Shown here piece after piece: positions 14,556 to 25,922 of a stretch of 51,589 nt of DNA (positions within the stretch are counted from its first letter, which is position 1; every line of letters begins with the position of its first letter). The DNA comes from Smithella sp. (GTDB lineage Bacteria > Desulfobacterota > Syntrophia > Syntrophales > Smithellaceae). The notes beneath the pieces were generated by a model. It searched no databases. It saw only the letters and a list, made by a program, of their open reading frames with translations, and had not been told where the DNA came from. A program made the position numbers and the translations under genes. Where the stretch lies: contig JAAZHX010000240.1 in assembly GCA_012510495.1 (NCBI GenBank), positions 1 to 51,589 of the forward strand, written 5' to 3'.

Positions 14556-16535
14556 TTAGCCGAGCTTCTTGCGGTTGGCGACCAGGTCATCGACAACGGC
14601 CGGATCAGCCAGCGTGGACGTATCCCCGAAGTCGCCGAAGGTTTTTCCGGCGACGTTTCTCAAAACACGGCGCATAATCTTTCCGGATCTGGTTTTGGGC
14701 AGACCGTCCGCCCATTGGATCTGGTCAGGCGACGCGATCGGACCGACGACCTTGCGGACGTGGGCGATCAGAGCCTTTTTCAGTTCATCCGTCTTTTCCA
14801 CGTTGTTGTTCAGTGTGACGTAGGCGAAGATGCCCTGACCTTTGATGTCATGGGGGAATCCGACCACCGCCGCTTCCGCGACATCCGCATGAGAGGTCAG
14901 TGCCGCTTCGACTTCCGCGGTGCCCAGCCGGTGACCGGAAACGTTGATCACGTCATCGACGCGGCCGGTGATTCTGTAATCGCCGTCGGCGTCGCGTTCC
15001 GCGCCGTCGCCGGAGAAATACGTGCCGGGGAACTGGACGAAGTAATTCTCGACGAACCGGCCGTCCTGGTCATCCCACAGTCCGCGGGCCATGCCGGGCC
15101 ATGAATTTTTAATGCAGAGCGCGCCCTTGCCGGGTCCTTTGATTTCTTTCCCTTCTTCGTCGAAGAGAACCGGGACGACGCCGAAGAACGGAACCATGGC
15201 TTTGGCGGGTTTGATGTCGATCGCGCCAGGCAGAGGCAGGATCATGTGCCCGCCGGTTTCGGTCTGCCACCAGGTGTCGGAAATCGTGCAGCGCCCCGCG
15301 CCGATCTTGTCGTAGTACCACCGCCAGGCTTCGGGGTTGAGCGGCTCGCCGACGGACCCCAGAACGCGCAGCGAGGAAATATCGTGCGCGTCAACCCACT
15401 TGTCGCCTTCCTTGGCAATCGCGCGGATCGCGGTGGGAGCGGTATAGAAGTTATTGACGTTGTATTTCTCGACGACGGCCCAGAACCGGCCGTAATCCGG
15501 ATAATTGGGAACGCCTTCGAAAAGGATGCTGGAGTGGCCGTTGCACAGCGGGCCGTAAACAATGTAGCTGTGTCCGGTGACCCAGCCGATGTCGGCGGTG
15601 CACCAGTATGTATCCTCTTCATGCACGTCAAAAGCGAGCTGCTGCGTCATGCAGGCATACAAAAGATAACCGGCCTGAGTGTGAACGACGCCCTTGGGCT
15701 GTCCGGTCGAACCGGAGGTATAAAGGATGAACAGCGGATCTTCCGCGTCCATTTCTTCCGGCTTGCAGTAGCGGTCCGCTTTGGCCATGAGCTCTTCGTA
15801 CCAGACATCACGTCCTTCTTTCATGCTCACCTGCGTTCCGGTGCGTTTCACGACCACCATGGTTTTCACGCCGGGACACTGCTCCACGGCCTTGTCGCAG
15901 GTGTCTTTCTGCGGGACGGCTTTGGCGCCGCGGTAGGTGCCGTCACAGGTAATGACCACCTGAGAGCCGGAGTTGTTGATGCGGTCTCTCAACGCTTCCG
16001 CCGAGAATCCGCCGAAAACGATGGCGTGAACGGCGCCGATGCGGGCGCAGGCCAGCATAACGATGGACAGCTCCGCGATCATGGGCAGGAAAATGGTGAC
16101 ACGGTCGCCCTTTTTGACGCCCAGGGTTTTGAGAACGTTGGCAAACTTGTTCACTTCACGATACATGTCGTAATAGGTGTAAACTTTCCAGTCGTTGGGG
16201 TCGTTGCCTTCGAAAATGATCGCGGCTTTGTTTTTCTTGGTTTCCAGATGGCGGTCGAGGCAGTTGTAGCAGACGTTGAGCTTGCCGCCTTCAAACCATT
16301 TGGAATAAACGTTTTTGGCGTCAAACGACCAGTCCGACACCTTGTTTTTGTCGAAGGGTTTGAACCAGGTCAGTCTTTCCATCGCCATTTTGGCCCAGAA
16401 TACATTGGGATCGGTAATCGATTCCTTGTACAGCCGGTCATACTCCTCCCGACTCTTGATGTAGGATTTCTCCCTGACTCTGTCCGGGACAGGAAAAACC
16501 TTGTCATAAAAATCTTGTTCGTTTGCTTCAGCCAT
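14556..16535 (-). CDS. acs: Acetyl-CoA synthetase (AMP-forming)
   Basis: 659 residues from the ATG after AAGGAGAAAAAT; an ATG five codons upstream has no such site. ANL-superfamily motifs are visible: YTSGSTGQPKGVVHTQAGYL, DTWWQTETGGHM, YFSGDGAERDADGDYRITGR and the C-terminal PKTRSGKIMRR. Lys619 in that last motif matches the lysine whose acetylation switches Acs off in enterobacteria. The enzyme normally makes acetyl-CoA from acetate, ATP and CoA. In some syntrophs an AMP-forming Acs runs backwards to make ATP, from established work on Syntrophus. Its neighbour is an acetyltransferase-fusion gene. A 500-base upstream gap carries the shared dyad. Confidence 0.93.
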   Translation of the reverse strand: MAEANEQDFYDKVFPVPDRVREKSYIKSREEYDRLYKESITDPNVFWAKMAMERLTWFKPFDKNKVSDWSFDAKNVYSKWFEGGKLNVCYNCLDRHLETKKNKAAIIFEGNDPNDWKVYTYYDMYREVNKFANVLKTLGVKKGDRVTIFLPMIAELSIVMLACARIGAVHAIVFGGFSAEALRDRINNSGSQVVITCDGTYRGAKAVPQKDTCDKAVEQCPGVKTMVVVKRTGTQVSMKEGRDVWYEELMAKADRYCKPEEMDAEDPLFILYTSGSTGQPKGVVHTQAGYLLYACMTQQLAFDVHEEDTYWCTADIGWVTGHSYIVYGPLCNGHSSILFEGVPNYPDYGRFWAVVEKYNVNNFYTAPTAIRAIAKEGDKWVDAHDISSLRVLGSVGEPLNPEAWRWYYDKIGAGRCTISDTWWQTETGGHMILPLPGAIDIKPAKAMVPFFGVVPVLFDEEGKEIKGPGKGALCIKNSWPGMARGLWDDQDGRFVENYFVQFPGTYFSGDGAERDADGDYRITGRVDDVINVSGHRLGTAEVEAALTSHADVAEAAVVGFPHDIKGQGIFAYVTLNNNVEKTDELKKALIAHVRKVVGPIASPDQIQWADGLPKTRSGKIMRRVLRNVAGKTFGDFGDTSTLADPAVVDDLVANRKKLG

Positions 16536-17050
16536 ATTTTTCTCCTTCAAAATTATTTTTATGCCTTCCTTACTTCCGCCAAAAAGGCATGTTGACTCTT
16601 TTAAACCGGCGATCCGGCGTCATGGTTCAACGCCCTGAGGGAGGACACGGGACCCGCCCGTCTTTTCAGGAGGGGTACGCCCCGTGATTCGGGCCTTGTT
16701 TCCGTTGATCAGATGCGCGCTTCTGAACCACCGCCCGCAAAACCCCGGGGCGTATTACATATGGCGGATGCAATACATGTACCCCCTGAAAAGCGAGTTT
16801 TGAATACACCTTTTGAGCAACCGGCGGTATCCGCATTCGTCCGATTTGAATGTGGGGATTTGTCCTACAGTCTGTCGGTTTTTGTCCGACAAAAACGGCA
16901 AAAAATCGCCGCTGCCGGCAGGCGGTCACGATCCGCGCGACGGCGGCGGGAGGTTTGCGGACCTTGTCCGTGTTCCCGAATGGTCCGTGGAACGCCCGGG
17001 CGTGTCGCTTCGGCAGATGAATGCTTGCGTTTACAGTCCGTCTGAGCGTC
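16536..17050. other. Long upstream gap of acs
   Basis: About 510 bases between acs and the nitroreductase gene, both on the minus strand. No supported gene is seen. It holds the TTGTCC/TGTCGG dyad cluster at 16860-16892 and GC-rich hairpin-capable stretches near 16650-16690 (GGGACCCGCCCG, GGGGTACGCCCC). A long, regulated acs leader is likely. No sigma54 or strong sigma70 boxes were found with confidence. Confidence 0.5.
16860..16892. promoter_or_regulatory. Dyad cluster, candidate operator upstream of acs
   Basis: TTGTCCTACA, three bases GTC, then TGTCGG gives the same 10-3-10 layout as 11515-11537 with changes in the outer part. It is followed at 16882 by a further exact half-site TTGTCCGACA. 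The cluster lies about 325-357 bases before the acs ATG. Confidence 0.6.
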
Positions 17051-17875
17051 TCAACGCCAGGCAATCTGCGCTTCGTTGCGTTTTGGAATGCGAAAATAGC
17101 GGTATTGCGGATATCCCAGCATCACGGCGCCGTAGCACTGGTGTCCGGGAGGTAAATCAAGCGCCCGCACCAGCGGTTCGTGGACATTGGCGGCGCCTGT
17201 AAAATAACCGGCCCAGCAGGTCCCCATACCTCTGGCGAAAGCATACAATTCCAGATATGTCAGGGCAATGGCACAGTCGACTGCGGGAAAGGCCACCTCC
17301 GCGGGGCTGTGCGCGACAATCAGATGCGGGGCGCCTCTCATGATCCGGTCGCGGCCGTTTGCCCATGCGTCGACAAGGCGTTGAAAACGCCGGACCTGGG
17401 CCAGGTCGGGCGTCAGCGGCAGCATGATTTTGATGAAATCAATCACCATGGCGCCCATCCGACGGACCTCCTCCGGCTTTGCAATCACCGTCCAGAAAAC
17501 CTGCTGCTTGTTGCTGCCGGTAGGCGCGTAGCGTGCCACATCCATCAATTCCGTAAGCAGTTTGCGGGAGACGGGTGTTTTCTTGTACTGGCGGATAGAC
17601 CGCCGGGTCATAAGCAGATGCTTCAATGCCGGGGCGCCGGGCAGAAGCTCCCTGTCCATCGGCGGACAGGCGGAAAGCGGCATGGTGGAAAGTAAAAAAG
17701 CGCCATGCGGACAGACGGCCGCACAGTGGCCGCAGTTGAGGCAAAACTCCTCACCGTTTTCCAGAAGCGCCGGAAAGGATTTTTTATCCGCCTGGATAAT
17801 AATCTGCGCCGGACAGGCCGCCTGACACAGACCGTCGCGCTTGCATTTTTTTTGATCGATGGCGAAGAGCGCCAT
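17051..17875 (-). CDS. Nitroreductase with N-terminal ferredoxin domain
   Basis: 274 residues from the ATG six bases after AAAGGGG; an ATG two codons earlier abuts that site and is less likely. The first 60 residues hold two Fe-S cysteine sets: C-x5-C-x3-CP in CKRDGLCQAACP, then CLNCGHCAAVCPHG. Together they suggest two [4Fe-4S] clusters. A nitroreductase fold follows with TRRSIRQYKKTPV, APTGSNKQQVFW and the late GMGTCWAGYF. Such fused proteins are common in anaerobes and use ferredoxin-type electrons on an FMN; their physiological substrates are mostly unknown. It is a single gene, divergent from the helicase operon. Confidence 0.86.
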   Translation of the reverse strand: MALFAIDQKKCKRDGLCQAACPAQIIIQADKKSFPALLENGEEFCLNCGHCAAVCPHGAFLLSTMPLSACPPMDRELLPGAPALKHLLMTRRSIRQYKKTPVSRKLLTELMDVARYAPTGSNKQQVFWTVIAKPEEVRRMGAMVIDFIKIMLPLTPDLAQVRRFQRLVDAWANGRDRIMRGAPHLIVAHSPAEVAFPAVDCAIALTYLELYAFARGMGTCWAGYFTGAANVHEPLVRALDLPPGHQCYGAVMLGYPQYRYFRIPKRNEAQIAWR

Positions 17876-18015
17876 GTCCATCCCCTTTCCAATTCAGGAA
17901 CAGGAGCTGTTTAGATCAAGGATCGGTCAAATGCAACGACTTTTATTTCCCGCGGGATTGTCTGTTGAGATATTTACTTTTTTATTCTAAAGCGGATGAC
18001 GTGAAAGGATCATCA

Positions 18016-20393
<2,378 letters not shown>

Positions 20394-20397
<4 letters not shown>

Positions 20398-21752
20398 AAT
20401 CGATTGATAAATTGAAACGCCTCACCGGCGAGGCCATAACGCCCATAGCAAAGGATCAGAACGGGACCATTCTTCCGGCGTCGGGAAGACGCGCCGCAAT
20501 CGATGATCTGCGAAGCCGCATCGACGGCGTTGTCGCGCGCTCGGCCGCGCGCGCCCGGGCTGCGCAGGAGGAAGCAAAAGCGCGCGGCAACCGGGCGCTT
20601 TGCGAAATCCTGGAGGGGGAGGAAAGCGAAAACCGGCTCGGCCGTTTTTTTCTGGCCGGAGGTTCTCTTTCCGGCGCCAGCCGTCACGGCCACCGCAGCA
20701 TTCACGATGCTTTCGATATCGACATGACCGCGGCGGGCATGCTCGCCAACAACCCGGTTCTGGGCAATTATCACTCTTCCGACGCGCTTTTTCTGGACAC
20801 GGAAACCACGGGGCTTTCCGGCGGAACGGGCACCATGGCGTTTCTCATCGGCCTGGGCTGGTATGAAGAAGGCCGGTTTCACGTCCGGCAGATCCTGGCG
20901 CGCGATTTCAGCGAGGAGCCGGCGGCGCTGGCCTGTCTTCAGGAAATCGCCGCGCAGAAAAAATTCCTCGTGACTTTCAACGGCAAAGCCTTTGACGTCA
21001 ACCTGCTGGCCGCGCGCTTCATTCTGAACCGGATGCCAAGCAGCCTTCACGAACTGCCCCACCTGGATCTGCTGCATCCGGCGCGCCGCCTGCTCGGGCA
21101 CCGCCTGGATAACTGCCGCCTGTCCACGCTGGAGACGGACATTCTGGGTGTGGAACGCGAAGGGGACGTTCCCGGCTGGGAAATTCCGCAGCGGTATTTT
21201 GACTGGCTGAGAAGGCGCGACCCCCGGTCGCTCGCCGATATTTTTGCACACAACCGGCTGGACGTGATTTCGATGACGACGCTCACCGCGCACCTGGTTG
21301 ATCTTCTGAAAGCGCGGGCCCTCAAGCAGCACGCGCATCCCGACGACTATCTGGCGGCGGCGCGGCTTCTTCTCAAAAAAGCACGGACGGAGGAGATTGA
21401 GAAGATTCTGGAAATGCTCGGGGAAAACGCCTGCGCCGAGCTTTCGCTGCCCTCCAAAAAGAAACTGGCCAATCTCTGCAAACGCACCGGCCGCCTGGAT
21501 GAAGCCGTCCGAATCTGGCGGCAGGTGATGGCGTGCGATCCAAACGATTTTTATGCCGTCTCCGAACTCGCCAAGCATCTGGAGCACCGGGCCAGGGATT
21601 ACGCCCGGGCCGAAGCCCTGATCGAAGACGCCCTGGCCGGGAATCGTTTTTTTTCGGAAGAGGAACAGGAAGCGCTGTCGCACCGGTTGAAGCGTCTCCG
21701 CGCTAAAGCATTCCGACCGGGGAAAGAAACCCGTCAACAAACTCGCGCTTGA
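20394..21752 (+). CDS. mrfB: RNase H-like exonuclease (MrfB/YprB-like)
   Basis: 452 residues; the ATG overlaps the mrfA stop codon (ATGA). The middle part is a DEDD-type RNase H fold: LFLDTETTGLSGGTG (first Asp/Glu), VTFNGKAFDVNLLAARF (second Asp), and FAHNRLDVISM (final acidic residue with His). A helical C terminus of about 130 residues looks TPR-like (LCKRTGRLDEAVRIW, YARAEALIEDAL). In Bacillus MrfB is a metal-dependent 3-prime to 5-prime exonuclease acting with MrfA. Conserved catalytic residues suggest that it is active here. The first 100 residues are charged and not recognised. Confidence 0.86.
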
Positions 21753-21780
21753 AGAAGGCGACCGGATAAAAGGAGGGGCT

Positions 21781-22458
21781 ATGACTTTAAAATACGAGAA
21801 AAACTATACGGATCAGGGTTATCTGCTGAATTATCAAAAATCGCCGAACATCGCCTATTTTAAGAACAGGCTGCTGCAATTCAAGATCGAGTTAAACGAT
21901 ATTTCGCCGTTGATCTGGCGGCGGATACTGATCCCTTCGGAGTATAATTTCTGGGATTTGCATGTCGCCATCCAGGACGCCATGGGCTGGCTCGATTACC
22001 ACCTGCATCATTTCGAGATTAAAGGAAAGGGCAAAAAGAAGGAAGAAAGAATCGGCATTCCGGATTTTGACCGGTTCGACGATTCGCAGGAAATCTATCC
22101 GGGATGGGAAATTTCCGTTGTGAGCCGTTTCAACGATCTTGGGGTAAAATCCCGGTATATCTACGACTACGGCGATTGCTGGACGCACACCGTGACGCTC
22201 GAAGGGTATCTGTTCAGAGAGCCGGGCGTAAAGTACCCGCTTTGCATCGACGGCGCGCGGGCGTGCCCTCCGGAAGATTGTGGCGGCTCGCCCGGCTACG
22301 TAAGCCTGCTGGGGATTCTGGCTGATCCCGCAAACAACGAACATGAGGATATGAAAAGGTGGGCTGGAGAAGACTGGGATCCGGAGAAATTTGACAAACA
22401 GGCCGTTGTTTTCGATTCACCCTACAAACGGTTTAAAAAAGCGTTTATGGAACGATAG
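21781..22458 (+). CDS. Plasmid pRiA4b ORF-3 family protein
   Basis: 225 residues, ATG after AAAGGAGGGGCT. The core QFKIELNDISPLIWRRILIP, FWDLHVAIQDAMGWLDYHLH and YDYGDCWTHTVTLEG, with DGARACPPEDCGGSPGY, is the diagnostic pattern of this family. Despite old links to plasmids and IS elements, it is widespread in chromosomes and its biochemical role is unknown. It follows mrfB by 28 bases on the same strand and may be cotranscribed, but a functional tie to repair is not shown. It is full length. Confidence 0.85.
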   Translation: MTLKYEKNYTDQGYLLNYQKSPNIAYFKNRLLQFKIELNDISPLIWRRILIPSEYNFWDLHVAIQDAMGWLDYHLHHFEIKGKGKKKEERIGIPDFDRFDDSQEIYPGWEISVVSRFNDLGVKSRYIYDYGDCWTHTVTLEGYLFREPGVKYPLCIDGARACPPEDCGGSPGYVSLLGILADPANNEHEDMKRWAGEDWDPEKFDKQAVVFDSPYKRFKKAFMER

Positions 22459-22654
22459 AAAAAAGGACAACGGCGGACCCGCGGAAAGTCCGCTCTGTCA
22501 CACTGAACCCCGGCCTGCCTTTCGTTTATCGAAAGAAAGGGTGAACGTAAGCGCCCGATATTTTGTCAGGCTGCGACAGGTAATGTCACCTTGACCCCTC
22601 GGCATGGCAAAAGAGGGGGCAAAACGACTTTTTACGAGACGGCCGCGCCCGCGC

Positions 22655-24028
22655 TCATCCTTCATGTTCGCTTTCATACTTCTCCAGCTTCTTGCGCAGG
22701 GTTTTGCGGGTGATGCCCAGGCGGCGCGCGGCTTCGCTTTTGTTGCCGCCCGCCGCTTTCATCGCCTCCAGAATGCTTTGCTTTTCCACCGCCTCGAGCG
22801 GCAGGCCCGCCGTCGTCGCGGCCATCCGGGGAGCATCCGGCGCAAGGCACTGGTCCGCCATCGGAAAAACCAGTTCGTCTTCGTCCACCTCATCGGAACG
22901 GGACAGGACCACGGCCCGTTCGACGGCGTTCATCAGCTCCCGGACATTTCCGGGCCAGGCGTACGCCGTAAGCTTTTGCATCGCCCGCGGCGTGAATCCG
23001 GAGATGGATTTGGAATTCTTTTCGGCAAACAGCTTCAGGAAATGCTGCGCCAGAAGCGGAATGTCTTCGGCCCTTTCCCGCAGCGGCGGCAGGGTCAGCG
23101 CAACGACGTTCAGCCGGTAAAACAAATCCTCGCGGAACCGGCCTTCGCGGATTTCCCTGATCAAATCCTTGTTGGTGGCGGTAATCAGGCGGACATCGAC
23201 CTTGATTACATCCTGCCCGCCCACGCGCGTCAGCTCCCGCTCCTGCAGGACCCGCAGGACTTTCACCTGCATGGCGGGAGACATTTCGCTCACCTCGTCC
23301 AGAAAAATGCTGCCGCCGTCGGCCTGAACAAATTTTCCTTCCCGCCGGCGGTCCGCGCCGGTGAACGCGCCTTTTTCATGGCCGAACAACTCCGATTCCA
23401 GGAGCGTTTCGGTGAGAGCCGCGCAGTTGATCTTCACAAAGGGCGCTTCCCGGCGGTCGCTGTTGAAGTGGACCGCATTGGCGATCATTTCTTTCCCCGT
23501 TCCCGATTCTCCGGCAATCAGCACCGTGGCCCGGGTCGCGGCGACCTGTTCCACCATTTCCAGAAGCCGGATCATGGTTTTGCTTTGGCCGATCATATTG
23601 CGGCGGTCGAACCTCTCCCCCAGTCTTTCCTTCAGATATTCATTTTCGTTTTTCAGCCGGCGGCGCTCCGCCGTCCGCGCGATTTTGATTTGCAGCTCAT
23701 CGTAGTTCAGCGGCTTGGTCAGATAATCGTCGGCGCCCATTTTCATGGCGCTGACGGCGGTTTCCACCGACGCGTAGGCCGTCATGATCACCACCGGAAC
23801 GGCCGGCTGAATTTTCCTGATCTGTTCCAGCGCCTCCAGACCCGACATTTTCGCCATGCGAATGTCCATCAGGATCAGGTCAAACGTCCTTGCACTAGCC
23901 TGCCGGACGGCTTCTTCCCCGTCGTCCGCTTCCGTAACGGCATACCCCCAGCCGGCCATGTTGAGCCGGACCGCTCTGCGGTGAACCGCGTCGTCGTCCA
24001 CGATCAAGATCTCCAGCGCGTCATTCAT
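22655..24028 (-). CDS. zraR: Sigma54-activating response regulator (ZraR/NtrC family)
   Basis: 457 residues in three parts: a receiver with Asp55 in LILMDIRMAKMSG; an AAA+ domain with GESGTGKE (Walker A), ELFGHEKGAFTGA (sigma54 contact loop) and FLDEVSEM; and a Fis-type helix-turn-helix, NKSEAARRLGITRKTLRKKL. It activates sigma54 promoters when phosphorylated. The ATG overlaps the stop of the upstream sensor gene. The divergent zraP-like gene has a near-perfect sigma54 promoter, so it is the evident target. The Zra name is inferred from the three-gene arrangement. Confidence 0.87.
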   Translation of the reverse strand: MNDALEILIVDDDAVHRRAVRLNMAGWGYAVTEADDGEEAVRQASARTFDLILMDIRMAKMSGLEALEQIRKIQPAVPVVIMTAYASVETAVSAMKMGADDYLTKPLNYDELQIKIARTAERRRLKNENEYLKERLGERFDRRNMIGQSKTMIRLLEMVEQVAATRATVLIAGESGTGKEMIANAVHFNSDRREAPFVKINCAALTETLLESELFGHEKGAFTGADRRREGKFVQADGGSIFLDEVSEMSPAMQVKVLRVLQERELTRVGGQDVIKVDVRLITATNKDLIREIREGRFREDLFYRLNVVALTLPPLRERAEDIPLLAQHFLKLFAEKNSKSISGFTPRAMQKLTAYAWPGNVRELMNAVERAVVLSRSDEVDEDELVFPMADQCLAPDAPRMAATTAGLPLEAVEKQSILEAMKAAGGNKSEAARRLGITRKTLRKKLEKYESEHEG

Positions 24029-25713
24029 TCTTCCGTTCCTTTCTTTTCAACAAGCGGGAAGCGCAGCGTGACCCGGGTCCCGGCCCCCTCCCGGCTTTCC
24101 ACCTGAATCGCGCCGCCGTGCGCATCCATGATCTTTTGCGCAACCGCGAGGCCCAAACCGGTCCCGGACGGCTTGGAGGTAAAATACGGATCATAAATCC
24201 GGGACAGGTTTTCCCGGCGGATCCCTTCCCCGGTGTCGGAAACTTCAATTTCCACGGATTCTTCCCGCCTCTTCAGCGCGACCGACAATCTGCCGCCGCC
24301 GCGCATCGCCTGCAGCGCGTTTAAGAAAATGTTGAGCAGCGCCTGCCGGACCTTGTCCGGATCAACCTCGGCCGGGGAAAGCCCCTTCCCCGCCTGGATT
24401 TCCACCGCCACGGCGTTTTGCTCCGCTTCGGCCTGCACCAGACGAGCCGTCTGTCTCACGAGGTCCTCCAGGTCCGCTGTCTCCCTTTTCAGGGCCGGCG
24501 GACGGGCAAATTCAATGAGCTGGCTGATGACGCGGTTTAGTCTTGCGGTCTCCGCGATCATGATATCGGCCGTCTCTTCATCTTCCGGATTTCCCGCGAG
24601 TCTTTTTTTGAAATAAACGGCAAATCCCTTGATGGAGCTCAGCGGATTGCGGATTTCATGCGCCACACCGGCGGCCAGCGACGCGATGGCATTTAAGTGC
24701 CGGCTGCGGACAACTTCTTTTTCCATCTGCCGGACGCCCGTCACGTTGCGGGCCAGGAGAATTTTCCCTTCCTGATCCTCATCGTCGGCAAAGGCGGCCA
24801 CAACAACCTCCCAGACCTGTTCTCCGTCTTCGGATGGCAGGCCGATGTCCGCTTCCACCGGACCGGGCCGTCCGTGCGCGTCTCCCAGAAGCCGCATCAA
24901 CGGCCCGGGCAAAACGAGCGAAGCTTCCTGTCCCACCGCTTCCGCCGGGGCACCGGCAAGCAGGCCGCCTGCCTGCTCATTGCAGGCGGTGATTTTCCCT
25001 TGCCGGTCCACCGCCAGAAGCGCGATAGGCATATTTTTAACCAGGGCGTCCGAAAAAACGGTAACCCGCGAAAGAGACACGCGCGCCAGACGATACGCCT
25101 GGACCAGAAAAAGAGACACGATGGCCAGAGACCCGATCAGAACAAGAACGAGCGCCGTCCCCGCCGTGCGAAGCGCGTCTTCCCCGGACGCTTTTTCGAT
25201 TTTCGCCATGTTGAAGCCGACATAAACGATGCGGCCGGAATCTCCCGTCCCTCCGGGCTTCAGGGAAATCCCCCGGTAAACCTCAAACGTGCCGGCGCCT
25301 TCGGGATTGGCCGTCTGCCGCCAGAAAATATCCCGGCTTTGCGCAATCTTTTTCATGTCCAGATCGAGTCCGTAGGGCAGGCCCAGCATGGACGGATCAC
25401 TGTCCGCCAGAATATGGCCTTTGACGTCCGTGACCGTCAGATAATCCACATCCGGCTGATCGGCGGTTTCCATGAGCAGTTTCTGAAGATAGAAATCTTC
25501 TTCCGTCTGCTCCGGAAGAAGGCGCAGCCCCGATTCAAAAGAATGAATCAGCGTTGTTCCTTTATCGATCAGCAGCATTCGGGCCTGATTCTGGGCATGC
25601 TGAAACTGCATCAGCAGCATCATCCCCAAAATGACGGCTAAAACCGCAACGGCACTGATGACCACCCAGACGGAAATGTCAAAGCGGACTTTTCTCTTTT
25701 TTTTCTCAGGCAT
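24025..25713 (-). CDS. zraS: Membrane sensor histidine kinase (ZraS-like)
   Basis: 562 residues from the ATG after GGGAGGAAAGCAC. Layout: basic N terminus, membrane span (about 12-35, VWVVISAVAVLAVILGMMLL), a periplasmic sensor of about 150 residues, a second span (GTALVLVLIGSLAIVSLFLV), a PAS-like part (ALLAVDRQGKITACNEQAGG), HisKA with AHEIRNPLSSIKGF, and HATPase with DTGEGIRRENLSRIYDPYFT and GTGLGLAVAQKI. It would sense a periplasmic metal or envelope signal and phosphorylate the ZraR-like regulator, whose gene overlaps its stop. The ligand is not known from sequence. Confidence 0.86.
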   Translation of the reverse strand: MPEKKKRKVRFDISVWVVISAVAVLAVILGMMLLMQFQHAQNQARMLLIDKGTTLIHSFESGLRLLPEQTEEDFYLQKLLMETADQPDVDYLTVTDVKGHILADSDPSMLGLPYGLDLDMKKIAQSRDIFWRQTANPEGAGTFEVYRGISLKPGGTGDSGRIVYVGFNMAKIEKASGEDALRTAGTALVLVLIGSLAIVSLFLVQAYRLARVSLSRVTVFSDALVKNMPIALLAVDRQGKITACNEQAGGLLAGAPAEAVGQEASLVLPGPLMRLLGDAHGRPGPVEADIGLPSEDGEQVWEVVVAAFADDEDQEGKILLARNVTGVRQMEKEVVRSRHLNAIASLAAGVAHEIRNPLSSIKGFAVYFKKRLAGNPEDEETADIMIAETARLNRVISQLIEFARPPALKRETADLEDLVRQTARLVQAEAEQNAVAVEIQAGKGLSPAEVDPDKVRQALLNIFLNALQAMRGGGRLSVALKRREESVEIEVSDTGEGIRRENLSRIYDPYFTSKPSGTGLGLAVAQKIMDAHGGAIQVESREGAGTRVTLRFPLVEKKGTEE

Positions 25714-25732
25714 GTGCTTTCCTCCCGCAACA

Positions 25733-25771
25733 ACCTGGATACAATGGACCCACCTGGATACCAAAATTGGT
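25733..25771. promoter_or_regulatory. Candidate ZraR enhancer: direct repeat and 12-bp palindrome
   Basis: ACCTGGATAC occurs twice with a 19-base period (25733-25742, 25752-25761) and runs into the perfect palindrome ACCAAAATTGGT (25760-25771). The group lies about 90-125 bases before the -24 box of the zraP promoter, the usual range for a sigma54 enhancer. Confidence 0.5.
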
Positions 25772-25859
25772 TACGCATTATCCGTCCAACGCGGACAAAA
25801 GGCAAATTAAATTCTGCTGATTTTAAGCATGATCAATGATTACAAACAATTGGCGTGGT

Positions 25860-25875
25860 TGGCACATGCCTTGCT
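25860..25875 (+). promoter_or_regulatory. Sigma54 promoter of the zraP-like gene
   Basis: TGGCAC, five bases ATGCC, then TTGCT matches the -24/-12 consensus at every key base, with GG and GC spaced correctly. Transcription would start near 25886, about 37 bases before the ATG. Confidence 0.9.
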
Positions 25876-25922
25876 GTATAAATCGGTAACTGATCAGAAA
25901 TAAATGAAAAAGGAGATGCATT

